A stretch of DNA of 24,746 nt from UMGS1474 sp050946775 (GCA_050946775.1 JBMNVL010000012.1:1-24746); one strand, 5' to 3'. Positions 1 to 6,757 are shown, counted from the first letter of the stretch. Numbers and translations are program-made. Notes: generated from the sequence alone by a model not told the origin.

Positions 1-2
1 CC

Positions 3-605
3 GCTGCCGGGCACACCTACTCCACCGAATGGACGGTGGACGCGGTGCCCACCTGCACCGGGCCGGGAAGCAAATCCCACCACTGCCAAAATTGCGACGC
101 CAAGGCCGACGTCACCGTTATCCCTGCCACGGGGCACCGTTACGGCGGATGGGAGACGGTGAAAGCGCCCACCTGCACGGCGGACGGCAGTCATCGCCGC
201 GTCTGCGCCGATTGCGGCGATATCCAGACCGGCGTTGTCCCGGCGACGGGACACGAGTGGGACACCGTGTGGACCGTTGACCAGCCCGCCACCGAGACAG
301 CGGACGGGGTGAAATCCCGCCACTGCCTGCATTGCGACGCCCGCACCGATCTGACGGTGATCCCCAAGGTGGTGCACGTCGGCGCGTGGGAAGTCGTGAC
401 TCCGGCCACCTGCACCGAGGCGGGGCTGGAACGGCGGGTCTGCACCGACTGCGGGCAGGTGGATACTCGCGCAATCCCGGCGTTGGGGCATGACTGGGAA
501 ACCGGGTGGACGGTGGATCGCCCCGCCACGGCGACCATGCCGGGCGAACAGACCCACCATTGCACCCGGTGCAGCGAACGCACCGACGTCACGGTGATCC
601 CCATC
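3..605 (+). repeat. Five tandem repeats of about 40 codons in two alternating types
   Basis: Type A has the pattern WTVDxPATxTxxGxKSxHC followed by CDARTDVTVIP. Type B has WExVxxPTCTxxGxxRRVC followed by DCGxxxTxxIPATGH. The order seen is A-B-A-B-A, with the first copy cut by the window edge, giving a super-period of about 235-240 bases. Similar ATGH-terminated Cys repeats occur in many surface proteins of gut Bacillota. Confidence 0.8.
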
Positions 606-1280
606 CTCGGCGGTGAAAACGCCCGCCTGACGGTGACGGCCGACACCTTCGCCGCCAAACGGGGCGACGTGGTGACGGTATCGGTGGCGGTCGCCGGGTT
701 GACCGAGGAGAACTACTGGAACACCCTCACCTTTACCCTGCAATACGACGATCTGCAGCTGGAGCTGCTGTCCGGCGAGGACGGGGAAACGGCCCTGCCC
801 GGCCCGGCAATGAGCGCAAAATCCACCATGAGCGTCAACGCCCGCATCGGCTCGGTCAAGCTGGCCATTGTCGACGGCGACGGACAGGCGCAAAACGGCA
901 CCATCGTGTCGCTGCGCTTTAGGGTCAAGGATACCGTGGCGATCGGGGAGACGGTCGCCTGTCAGGTACAGACCGACGAGTTTTTGCGCACCGTGATTGA
1001 AAACGGCCGCCCCATCGGCAAAATCTGGCTGACCACGCCGGCCGCCGACACGGTGGCGTGGCAGGTCAGTGACTACACCCTGGCGGACATTGATGAAAAC
1101 GGTGAGATCACCGCGGCTGACGCGCTGATGGCGCTGCAGGGTGCCACCGGTAAAATCGGGCTGAACGACGTGCAGCAATCCGCCGCCGACGTGGACGGCA
1201 GCGGAGACGTGACCGCGGCTGACGCATTGCTGATTTTGCAGTACGCGACGGGGAAGATCAATCAATTTGCCAGGCTGTAA
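3..1280 (+). CDS. Secreted/surface protein with Cys-rich repeats, cohesin-like domain and C-terminal dockerin (5' partial)
   Basis: The reading frame is open to the left edge, so the N-terminus and any signal peptide lie outside the window. About 190 residues (3-605) form five alternating repeats of roughly 40 residues, each ending in a form of IPATGH and containing a CxxC pair (HCQNC, VCADC, HCLHC, VCTDC, HCTRC). Then comes a region of about 130 residues (roughly 621-1010) that resembles a cohesin: VTVSVAVAG, then FTLQYDDLQLELLSGE, then LRFRVKD. The last 60 residues (about 1083-1262) are a type I dockerin with two calcium loops, DIDENGEITAAD and DVDGSGDVTAAD, each followed by an ATGKI helix end. 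Dockerins bind cohesins in cellulosome-like assemblies. A chain carrying both could be an adaptor scaffoldin, but this is inference and the cohesin call is only by eye. A terminator follows at 1293. The dockerin assignment is firm; the function of the repeats is unknown. Confidence 0.85.
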   Translation, partial: AAGHTYSTEWTVDAVPTCTGPGSKSHHCQNCDAKADVTVIPATGHRYGGWETVKAPTCTADGSHRRVCADCGDIQTGVVPATGHEWDTVWTVDQPATETADGVKSRHCLHCDARTDLTVIPKVVHVGAWEVVTPATCTEAGLERRVCTDCGQVDTRAIPALGHDWETGWTVDRPATATMPGEQTHHCTRCSERTDVTVIPILGGENARLTVTADTFAAKRGDVVTVSVAVAGLTEENYWNTLTFTLQYDDLQLELLSGEDGETALPGPAMSAKSTMSVNARIGSVKLAIVDGDGQAQNGTIVSLRFRVKDTVAIGETVACQVQTDEFLRTVIENGRPIGKIWLTTPAADTVAWQVSDYTLADIDENGEITAADALMALQGATGKIGLNDVQQSAADVDGSGDVTAADALLILQYATGKINQFARL

Positions 1281-1292
1281 ACCGCATAAAAA

Positions 1293-1328
1293 CCCCGCTC
1301 CCGATCGGCCGATCGGGAGCGGGGCTTT
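1293..1328 (+). terminator. Intrinsic terminator of the dockerin protein gene
   Basis: A perfect inverted repeat of 16 + 16 bases (1293-1308 and 1309-1324, starting CCCCGCTCCCGATCGG) follows the stop codon by 12 bases. It is preceded by AAAAA and followed by CTTTGCTG, so the U-tract is weak on the plus strand. Confidence 0.7.
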
Positions 1329-1414
1329 GCTGTATAGAGCGCGATCCGCTCCACCGGCGAAGCCATAAATCCGCGCAGGATAAAAACTTGAGGAACATTT
1401 CCGCTTTTTACCGT

Positions 1415-1451
1415 TTGTCCCCTTGATTTTACAGGAAATATATGATAGAGT
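1415..1451 (+). promoter_or_regulatory. Probable promoter of xylAB
   Basis: An AT-rich block lies 50-85 bases before xylA. TATGAT (1441-1446) is a good -10 but its nearest -35-like words are badly spaced (TTGTCC at 1415 gives 20 bases). TTGATT (1423-1428) with TAGAGT (1446-1451) gives a 17-base spacer. The exact start cannot be decided by eye. No clear CcpA cre site or XylR palindrome was seen. Confidence 0.45.
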
Positions 1452-1498
1452 AAAAGGGAACATTTGGCTTGTCAAAAGCCCGAAAGGAGATCATTGTT

Positions 1499-2818
1499 AT
1501 GAGCGAAAAATTCCCGAATATCCCCGTCATCCCTTATGAGGGTCCCAAGAGCACCAACCCCTTTGCCTTCAAGTACTACAATCCCGAAGAGGTCATCTGC
1601 GGCAAGAAAATGAAGGACCATCTGCGCTTCGCCATGTCCTGGTGGCACACCCTGTGCGGCGACGGCACCGATATGTTCGGCGTCGGCTCCACCGACAAGA
1701 GCTGGGGTGCCGCTGATCCTCGCACCCGCGCCTTTGCCAAGGTCGACGCCGGGTTTGAGATCATGGAGAAGCTGGGCATCGAGTTCTTCTGCTTCCACGA
1801 TTACGATCTGGTCGACGAGTGCGCCACCATGGCCGAGACCAACGCCCTGCTGGACGAGGTGTCGGATTACATCCTCGAGAAGATGCAGGCCACCGGCAAA
1901 AAGCTGCTGTGGGGCACCTCCAAGCTGTTCGGCAACAAGCGGTATATGCACGGCGCCGGCACCGCGCCCAACGCCGACGTGTTCGCCTACGCCGCGGCGC
2001 AGGTGAAGAAGAACATCGAGATCGTCGTCAAGCTCGGCGGTCAGGGCATCGTCTTCTGGGGCGGCCGCGAAGGCTACGAGACCCTGCTGAACACCGACAT
2101 GAAGCTGGAGCTGGACAACATGGCCCGCCTGATGCATATGGCGGTCGATTATGCCCGCAGCATCGGCTTCAAGGGCGATTTCTACATCGAGCCCAAGCCG
2201 AAGGAGCCCACCAAACACCAGTACGATTTCGATGCGGCGACCGCCATCGGCTTCCTGCGTCAGTACGGTCTGGACAAGGACTTCAAGATGAACATCGAAG
2301 CCAACCACGCCACCCTGGCCGGCCACACCTTCCAGCACGAGCTGCGGGTGTCCGCCATCAACGGCATGTTCGGCTCCATCGACGCCAACCAGGGCGATAT
2401 GCTGCTGGGCTGGGATACCGACCAGTTCCCGACCGACATCTACAACGCCACCTACTGCATGATGGAAGTCCTCAAAGCCGGCGGCTTCACCAACGGCGGT
2501 TTGAACTTCGACGCCAAGACCCGCCGCGGCTCCTATGAGATGGAGGACATCTTCCACGCCTACATCGCCGGTATGGACGGCTTCGCTCTGGGTCTGCGCA
2601 AGGCGGTCGCCCTGATGGAGGACGGCCGGATCGACAAGTTCGTCGAGGATCGCTACGCCAGCTGGAAGACCGGCATCGGCGCGAGCATCATCGCCGGCAA
2701 GGAAGATCTGTGCAGCCTGGCGGCTTACACGATGGAGAAGGGCGAAGTCACCAACAACCAGAGCGGCCGTCAGGAATATCTGGAAGCCGTCGTCAACAAC
2801 GTGCTGTTCAACAACTGA
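1499..2818 (+). CDS. xylA: Xylose isomerase
   Basis: Cytoplasmic metal-dependent isomerase converting D-xylose to D-xylulose, the first step of the isomerase pathway. The 439 residues match the long class II family. Catalytic and metal residues are all visible: H100 and D103 in FFCFHDYD, E231 and K233 in EPKPKEP, E267 and H270 in NIEANHATLAGH, D295 in GSIDANQGD, D306 and D308 in GWDTDQ, and D338 in GLNFDAKTRR. The ATG at 1499 is chosen because AAAGGAGA (1483-1490) sits 8 bases upstream and the protein begins with the family-typical KFPNIPVIPYEG. A TTG 30 bases earlier is in frame but lies before this ribosome binding site. xylB starts 18 bases after the stop, so the two form an operon. The pairing with dockerin proteins fits a xylan-using organism. 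Confidence 0.97.
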   Translation: MSEKFPNIPVIPYEGPKSTNPFAFKYYNPEEVICGKKMKDHLRFAMSWWHTLCGDGTDMFGVGSTDKSWGAADPRTRAFAKVDAGFEIMEKLGIEFFCFHDYDLVDECATMAETNALLDEVSDYILEKMQATGKKLLWGTSKLFGNKRYMHGAGTAPNADVFAYAAAQVKKNIEIVVKLGGQGIVFWGGREGYETLLNTDMKLELDNMARLMHMAVDYARSIGFKGDFYIEPKPKEPTKHQYDFDAATAIGFLRQYGLDKDFKMNIEANHATLAGHTFQHELRVSAINGMFGSIDANQGDMLLGWDTDQFPTDIYNATYCMMEVLKAGGFTNGGLNFDAKTRRGSYEMEDIFHAYIAGMDGFALGLRKAVALMEDGRIDKFVEDRYASWKTGIGASIIAGKEDLCSLAAYTMEKGEVTNNQSGRQEYLEAVVNNVLFNN

Positions 2819-2836
2819 GTACATAGGGGAATCGGT

Positions 2837-4360
2837 ATGGAATACGTATTAGGCGTCGATATCGGTACCTCCGGTACCAAAACCGTCCTGTTTGACAAGA
2901 CCGGCGCGGTCATCGCCTCCAACACCGTGGAATACCCGCTCTACCAGCCCCACAACGGCTGGGCGGAGCAGGATCCGCTGGACTGGTGGAACGCCGTCGC
3001 CGCCACCACCAAAGCGGTGTTGACGGAAAGCGGCGTCGCTCCGGCGGACGTCAAGGGCGTCGGCCTGTCCGGGCAGATGCACGGGCTGGTCATGCTCGAC
3101 GAAAACAACGAGGTGCTGCGTCCGTCCATCATTTGGTGCGATCAGCGCACCGGGGCGGAATGCGATGAGATCACCCAAAAGGTGGGCGCCGAGCGGCTGA
3201 TTGCCATCACCGCCAACCCGGCGCTGACCGGCTTTACCGCTTCCAAGATCCTGTGGGTGCGCAACCACGAGCCGGAGGTCTACGCCAAATGCCGGCACAT
3301 CCTGCTGCCCAAGGATTATATCCGCTTTATGCTGACCGGCGAATACGCCACCGAGGTGTCGGACGCGTCGGGCATGCAGCTGCTGGACGTGCCGCATCGC
3401 TGCTGGTCGAAGGAAGTGCTGGATGCGCTGGACATCGACGAGACGCTGCTGGGCAAGGTCTACGAATCGCCCGAGATCACCGGCACGGTGCACGGGGCGG
3501 CCAGCGCCGCCACCGGATTGGCGGTCGGCACGCCCGTGGTGGGCGGCGCCGGCGATAACGCCGCGGCGGCGGTCGGCACCGGCGTGGTCAGCGACGGCAA
3601 GGCTTTCACCACCATTGGCACCTCCGGCGTGGTCTTCGCCCACACCAGTCAACTGGCCATCGATCCCAAGGGCCGCGTCCACACCTTCTGCTGCGCCGTT
3701 CCCGGCGCCTGGCACGTGATGGGCGTTACCCAGGGCGCGGGTCTGTCGCTGAAATGGTTCCGCGACAACTTCTGCGCCGGGGAGATGCGCGATGCCGACG
3801 AGCAGGGGATCGACCCCTATATCCTGATGGATAAAGAGGCCGAGACCATTCCCGCCGGCAGCGACCGGCTGATTTACCTGCCCTATCTGATGGGCGAGCG
3901 GACGCCGCATCTGGATCCCGATTGCCGGGGCGCGTTCGTCGGGCTTTCGGCGATGCACACCCGCGCGCATATGATCCGCGCCGTGATGGAGGGCGTGGCG
4001 CTGTCGCTCAAGGATTGCGCCACGGTGCTCGACGAGATGGGCGTTACCTTTGACGAGATGCTCGCTTGCGGCGGCGGCGGCAAGAGCAAGCTGTGGCGGC
4101 AGATGCTGGCCGACGTCTATCACCGGGACGTCAAGACCCTGCGCTCGTCCGAAGGCCCGGCGCTGGGCGTGGCGATCCTCGCCGGCGTCGGCGTGGGACT
4201 CTATCCCTCGGTGGAAGAGGCCTGCGCTCAGATGATCGAGGTGAAAACCACCGTATCGCCCAACGAGGCGGACGCGGCGCAGATGGACAAGGTCTACGCC
4301 GTTTACCGGCAGCTGTACCGCTCCCTCAAGGACGATTTCAAAGCCCTAAAGGCGCTGTGA
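2837..4360 (+). CDS. xylB: Xylulokinase (FGGY family)
   Basis: Phosphorylates D-xylulose with ATP to D-xylulose 5-phosphate, feeding the pentose phosphate pathway. The 507-residue FGGY kinase begins with the phosphate-binding VDIGTSGTK (residues 7-15). It carries the xylulokinase signature SGQMHG (78-83), the probable catalytic base D240 in GGAGDNAAAA, the second ATPase loop TTIGTSGVV, and the FGGY signature region GERTPHLDPDCRGAFVGL in the C-terminal half. AGGGGA (2825-2830) lies 6 bases before the ATG. It is the second gene of the xylA operon and is closed by the terminator at 4369. No xylose transporter or XylR regulator is present in this window. Confidence 0.96.
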   Translation: MEYVLGVDIGTSGTKTVLFDKTGAVIASNTVEYPLYQPHNGWAEQDPLDWWNAVAATTKAVLTESGVAPADVKGVGLSGQMHGLVMLDENNEVLRPSIIWCDQRTGAECDEITQKVGAERLIAITANPALTGFTASKILWVRNHEPEVYAKCRHILLPKDYIRFMLTGEYATEVSDASGMQLLDVPHRCWSKEVLDALDIDETLLGKVYESPEITGTVHGAASAATGLAVGTPVVGGAGDNAAAAVGTGVVSDGKAFTTIGTSGVVFAHTSQLAIDPKGRVHTFCCAVPGAWHVMGVTQGAGLSLKWFRDNFCAGEMRDADEQGIDPYILMDKEAETIPAGSDRLIYLPYLMGERTPHLDPDCRGAFVGLSAMHTRAHMIRAVMEGVALSLKDCATVLDEMGVTFDEMLACGGGGKSKLWRQMLADVYHRDVKTLRSSEGPALGVAILAGVGVGLYPSVEEACAQMIEVKTTVSPNEADAAQMDKVYAVYRQLYRSLKDDFKALKAL

Positions 4361-4368
4361 CGTTAGAC

Positions 4369-4406
4369 AAAAAAGGACGAATGGCAGATGCCATTCGTCC
4401 TTTTTT
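4369..4406 (+). terminator. Strong intrinsic terminator after xylB
   Basis: A perfect 16-base stem (4369-4384 with 4391-4406), extended by one C-G pair, closes on an AGAT loop. The arms begin with AAAAAA and end with TTTTTT, so it could work in both directions. It starts 8 bases after the xylB stop. Confidence 0.9.
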
Positions 4407-4411
4407 AGATG

Positions 4412-4440
4412 GTAGACATTAGACATTAGATATTAGACGT
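4412..4440 (+). repeat. Short tandem repeat, TTAGACAT-like
   Basis: The unit (T)TAGACAT is repeated imperfectly about four times (GTAGACATTAGACATTAGAT then ATTAGACG). A related TTAGAC also precedes the xylB terminator at 4363. No coding or regulatory role is visible. Confidence 0.55.
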
Positions 4441-4489
4441 GCCCGTAATCGTAGGGCGGATAGGATGTCGCCCGGCAGAATAACGAAGA

Positions 4490-4570
4490 AAGATCCTTCG
4501 CCGTAACGGCTCAGGATGACAACGCAATTCGTGGGGACGTCATTCTGAGGGCGTTAGCCCGAAGAATCTT
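4490..4570. repeat. REP/MITE-like imperfect inverted repeat
   Basis: The left arm 4490-4520 (AAGATCCTTCG...CTCAGGATGAC) is nearly the exact reverse complement of the right arm 4539-4570 (GTCATTCTGAGGG...GAAGAATCTT), with an 18-base spacer. Each arm also holds its own small hairpin (GCCG-TAA-CGGC and GGGC-GTTA-GCCC), so the element can form a cruciform. The CATTCTGAG...GAAGAATCT signature is one I recognise from dispersed intergenic repeats in gut Clostridia. It lies between two convergent genes. Apart from this element, the preceding terminator and the short repeats, the 321-base gap 4361-4681 holds nothing recognisable. Confidence 0.7.
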
Positions 4571-4681
4571 CCTGCAGCGAACCAGAATGGAGCGAAACCT
4601 GGCTTTCCCTGTTGAAGAAAAAGCTGGCACGCCGTCAGGCAGCCTCGCTGCTCGCAACCCACAGAGGGCGTTTGAGTCCCG

Positions 4682-5608
4682 TCAAGCCATGGTTTGCGCC
4701 AGACCGACGACCAGGGGCATGGTGAGGATCGACAGCAGGGTGGACAGGGACACCATGTTGACCGACAGAGAGGCGTCGCCGTCGAATTTGGCGGCGAACA
4801 TGGTGGTGGCGGCCGCCACCGGCGCGCTGGAGGCGACGACCATCGAGACCAAAAGCGCTCCGCGCACGCCGCACAGCCACATGATTCCCAGCGCCGCCAG
4901 CGGTACGACGACCAGCCGCAGGGCGATGGCGAGATAGCCCCGCCAGTCCCGCAGCGCCGCTTTGAGATTGCTTTGGGAGAGATAAAACCCGATGATCAGC
5001 ATGGGCAGGGGAGTGTTCATCGCCGCCAAATGGGCGATGGGTGCCGCGAGAATTTCGGGCAGGGTGACCGAACACAAAAACAGCGCTCCGCCGATCACCA
5101 GCCCGATCACCCCCGGGTTGATCAGCAGCTTGCGGGGAGACAGGGCGCGGCGGTCGCCGCTCATTTCCAGCAGCCCGTAGCTCCACAGCACCAGATTGAA
5201 CATGGCGATGTACGCCGCGCCGAAGAAAACGCCGTCGTCCCCGAGAAGCGCCTGCTGCAAGGGCAGCGCCATAAAGCCGGCGTTGGACAGTACCGTGCCG
5301 ACGTGGAGCACCCGTTGACGGCGCTTGTCGGGATCGTGCAGCAGCAGATGGGTAAGCCCGATCGCGCCGGCGTGGATCAAAAAGGCCAGCAGACACGCCA
5401 GACCGAGCATTTTCAACATTTTGACGTCGAAGGGCCGTTGGAAGGAGTGGATGATGACGCAGGGAGTGACGAACAGCAGCACCAGGTCGGAAGCGTGCTT
5501 GGAAACAGTTTGTGTCAGGATCCCGGTCTTTCCGCAAATGAATCCCAGCGCGATCAGGATGAACAGGATGGCGACCTGCTGCGCCACCGTCAGATAATTG
5601 ACAAGCAT
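4682..5608 (-). CDS. AEC (auxin efflux carrier) family permease
   Basis: A 308-residue integral membrane protein, the usual length for AEC transporters, with about ten hydrophobic segments throughout. The N-terminal half has the family pattern ALGFICGKTGILT...LLFVTPCVIIHSF. The central and C-terminal parts contain NAGFMALPL, LINPGVIGLVIG, NTPLPMLIIGFYLS and the final SSAPVAAATTMFAAKFDGD. Family members move organic acids or amino-acid-like compounds; the substrate cannot be told here. The ATG at 5608 has AAGGGG on the minus strand 8 bases upstream. It lies downstream of the 118-residue membrane gene on the same strand but is separated from it by a terminator at 5632-5679, so it may be read only by read-through or by an unseen promoter. 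Confidence 0.88.
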   Translation of the reverse strand: MLVNYLTVAQQVAILFILIALGFICGKTGILTQTVSKHASDLVLLFVTPCVIIHSFQRPFDVKMLKMLGLACLLAFLIHAGAIGLTHLLLHDPDKRRQRVLHVGTVLSNAGFMALPLQQALLGDDGVFFGAAYIAMFNLVLWSYGLLEMSGDRRALSPRKLLINPGVIGLVIGGALFLCSVTLPEILAAPIAHLAAMNTPLPMLIIGFYLSQSNLKAALRDWRGYLAIALRLVVVPLAALGIMWLCGVRGALLVSMVVASSAPVAAATTMFAAKFDGDASLSVNMVSLSTLLSILTMPLVVGLAQTMA

Positions 5609-5631
5609 ACCTCAAACCCCTTCAAACGGAA

Positions 5632-5679
5632 TAAAAAAGCGAATTGCCCCTTGCCCGCGAGGACACGAGCAAGGGGCAA
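5632..5679 (-). terminator. Intrinsic terminator of the 118-residue membrane gene
   Basis: Arms TTGCCCCTTGC (5644-5654) and GCAAGGGGCAA (5669-5679) form an 11-bp stem. On the minus strand it is followed by TTCGCTTTTTT, the expected U-tract. It sits just after the stop of the small membrane gene and before the AEC permease. A 16-base perfect palindrome (GCGTTTGCGCAAACGC, 5680-5695) separates it from the stop codon. Confidence 0.75.
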
Positions 5680-5697
5680 GCGTTTGCGCAAACGCGA

Positions 5698-6054
5698 TCA
5701 GGCGACTTTGTGCTGTCTGCCCGGCAGAACCTGCATCTGGGGCAGCATCGGCTCGACGGTGCGCGCCTGGAGACGACGGGCCAGCTTCTTGCGGCGCGCC
5801 TCCGCCTTGGCGACGGCGACGTCCCGCTGCAGCACCAGTCCGCAGCAGCCCAGCAGCGCCAGCCGCAGCCCGCAGAGCAGCAGCGTCAGCCACGGGAAGG
5901 CGACGGGCGTCAAAAACCCGGCGGCGAACAGTTCCATGCACCCGGCGGTCAGCGGCAAAAGCGCCATCCGGCAGGTTTTCACCTGATGGGCTCTGAGCAG
6001 CATGCTGACGGTCATGATGACCATCGCCACGGCACTGATGATCGACAGGATCAT
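5698..6054 (-). CDS. Small three-helix membrane protein of unknown function, probably LexA-regulated
   Basis: I do not recognise a named family. The 118-residue product has three hydrophobic segments (about residues 1-20, 30-53 and 55-76). A strongly basic tail follows (KAEARRKKLARRLQAR, about 83-98), ending in a polar stretch, so the C-terminus is probably cytoplasmic. The ATG at 6054 follows a perfect AGGAGG (on the minus strand) at 8 bases, which argues for a real, well-translated gene. Upstream is a TTGATT-17-TATAAT promoter with a perfect LexA box at the start site and a second one-mismatch box behind the -35. The gene is therefore likely switched on by DNA damage. It lies back to back with the division cluster. 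Known SOS division inhibitors of Gram-positives, such as YneA, are also small membrane proteins, but YneA has a LysM domain and one helix, so this would be an analogue at most. Confidence 0.75.
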   Translation of the reverse strand: MILSIISAVAMVIMTVSMLLRAHQVKTCRMALLPLTAGCMELFAAGFLTPVAFPWLTLLLCGLRLALLGCCGLVLQRDVAVAKAEARRKKLARRLQARTVEPMLPQMQVLPGRQHKVA

Positions 6055-6107
6055 ATGTCATACCTCCTAAAGGGCAAGGGGTGATTATCCGAAAAAAAGA
6101 ACAGGCA

Positions 6108-6119
6108 GAACATTTGTTC
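6108..6119 (-). promoter_or_regulatory. Perfect LexA (SOS) box at the start site of the small membrane gene
   Basis: GAACATTTGTTC matches the Gram-positive LexA consensus GAAC-N4-GTTC exactly. It begins 6 bases downstream of the TATAAT on the minus strand, so it covers about +1 to +12, an ideal place for repression. A lexA gene is in the same window. Confidence 0.85.
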
Positions 6120-6125
6120 AAACGT

Positions 6126-6154
6126 ATTATACAACATCCTTTTCCAAAAATCAA
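6126..6154 (-). promoter_or_regulatory. Sigma-A-type promoter of the small membrane gene
   Basis: Read on the minus strand, TTGATT (6154-6149) and a consensus TATAAT (6131-6126) are separated by exactly 17 bases. It points into the 118-residue gene, leaving a leader of about 65 bases. Confidence 0.85.
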
Positions 6155-6163
6155 GAGGGAACC

Positions 6164-6175
6164 GAACAAATATTC
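6164..6175. promoter_or_regulatory. Second LexA-like box upstream of the -35
   Basis: GAACAAATATTC differs from GAAC-N4-GTTC at one position. It lies 10 bases behind the -35 of the small membrane gene, so two boxes flank that promoter. It could also act on transcription toward mraZ. Confidence 0.5.
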
Positions 6176-6184
6176 TAATTTTCT

Positions 6185-6590
6185 CCGAATTGGCGTATTT
6201 GGGGGTCGTTTTTGAAAAAGTACCTGTATATTGTGCCGAAAGGGGTTTTCCTTTACAGAAGAGGGGCAAACGAACGAACAAATTTTCGTTTGTTCATAAA
6301 AAATTTACAATTTCTTCTTTGCCGGCTTCTTTTTTTCGGAAAACGAGGGGCCAAACGCGGGGGAAAAGGCGGCTTCGCGGGACGGATCCAACAAGGAGAA
6401 ATGGCCGAAATCCACCATATCTGGCGGGTTTTGGCGACGCTTCCACAAGCGGCGGGTGGGGGAACGCCCCGGCTCGTCCTTCTTTATATGGATATATAAA
6501 AGCGGCTTGCACGCCGCCGCAAAAGGCGGGCGTTTGCCGGTTTTCAGGGGGTTTGGGGCCGTTTGCGACCAAAATCCGCAAAATCTCCTC
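6185..6590. other. Gene-free stretch upstream of the mraZ promoter
   Basis: About 400 bases with no supported gene. It changes from AT-rich (to about 6340) to GC-rich. It contains several small hairpins: GAACAAA/TTTGTTC at 6276-6295, CGCTT-CCAC-AAGCG near 6435-6448, GGGG-AAC-GCCCC near 6460, and GCGGC/GCCGC near 6503-6518. It also has an AT-rich near-palindrome around 6483-6498. No known RNA family was recognised. Confidence 0.5.
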
Positions 6591-6619
6591 TTGCATTTTT
6601 GACGCCGACCCTTTATAAT
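6591..6619 (+). promoter_or_regulatory. Promoter of the mraZ/dcw operon
   Basis: TTGCAT (6591-6596) and a consensus TATAAT (6614-6619) are spaced by 17 bases, about 140 bases before mraZ. The same TTGCAT hexamer serves as the -35 of lexA in this window. Confidence 0.75.
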
Positions 6620-6629
6620 GGGAGCATAA

Positions 6630-6677
6630 GTGGTGGATTGTGGCGCGAAAAAGCGTCTTTGTGGAGAAAAGTGGTGG
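6630..6677 (+). promoter_or_regulatory. Probable MraZ operator: GTGG direct repeats in one helical phase
   Basis: GTGG words start at 6630, 6640, 6661 and 6671, with additional overlapping copies at 6633 and 6674. The spacings of 10, 21 and 10 bases put them on one face of the helix. They begin just downstream of the predicted start site. MraZ is known to repress its own operon by binding short direct repeats at about 10-base spacing (TGGGA in E. coli, AAAGTGG-like in mycoplasmas). CCAC words follow at 6682, 6691, 6703 and 6706 and can fold back on the GTGG words. Confidence 0.6.
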
Positions 6678-6757
6678 TTTTCCACTCTTTCCACCGGGTT
6701 TTCCACCACCCCGGCGACCGGCCGGGGAAACGACAGGACGAAACGGAGGGATCAGGG

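Noticed and set aside
1459..1470. GAACATTTGGCT before xylA as a LexA box
   Set aside because: Only one half-site matches; GGCT is far from GTTC, and xylA is not an expected SOS gene.
1469..1498. TTG start that would lengthen xylA by ten codons
   Set aside because: It lies upstream of the clear AAAGGAGA; the ATG at 1499 matches the usual start of the family.
1472..2824. 450-codon open frame antisense to xylA
   Set aside because: Mirror of the xylA codon pattern; no family features and no ribosome binding site.
4694..5986. 430-codon open frame on the plus strand opposite the AEC permease
   Set aside because: Low-complexity Gln/Arg/His-rich translation. The minus-strand frame has ten good membrane segments and a Shine-Dalgarno.
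6276..6295. GAAC...GTTC inverted repeat as a third LexA box
   Set aside because: The half-sites are 12 bases apart instead of 4; it is more likely just an AT-rich hairpin.
6401..6499. 32-codon frame after AAGGAG in the gap before mraZ
   Set aside because: The ribosome binding site is only 2 bases from the ATG, and the peptide has no features or neighbours that support it.
6294..6596. 100-codon minus-strand frame in the same gap
   Set aside because: No ribosome binding site, proline/arginine-rich composition, and overlap with the mraZ promoter.
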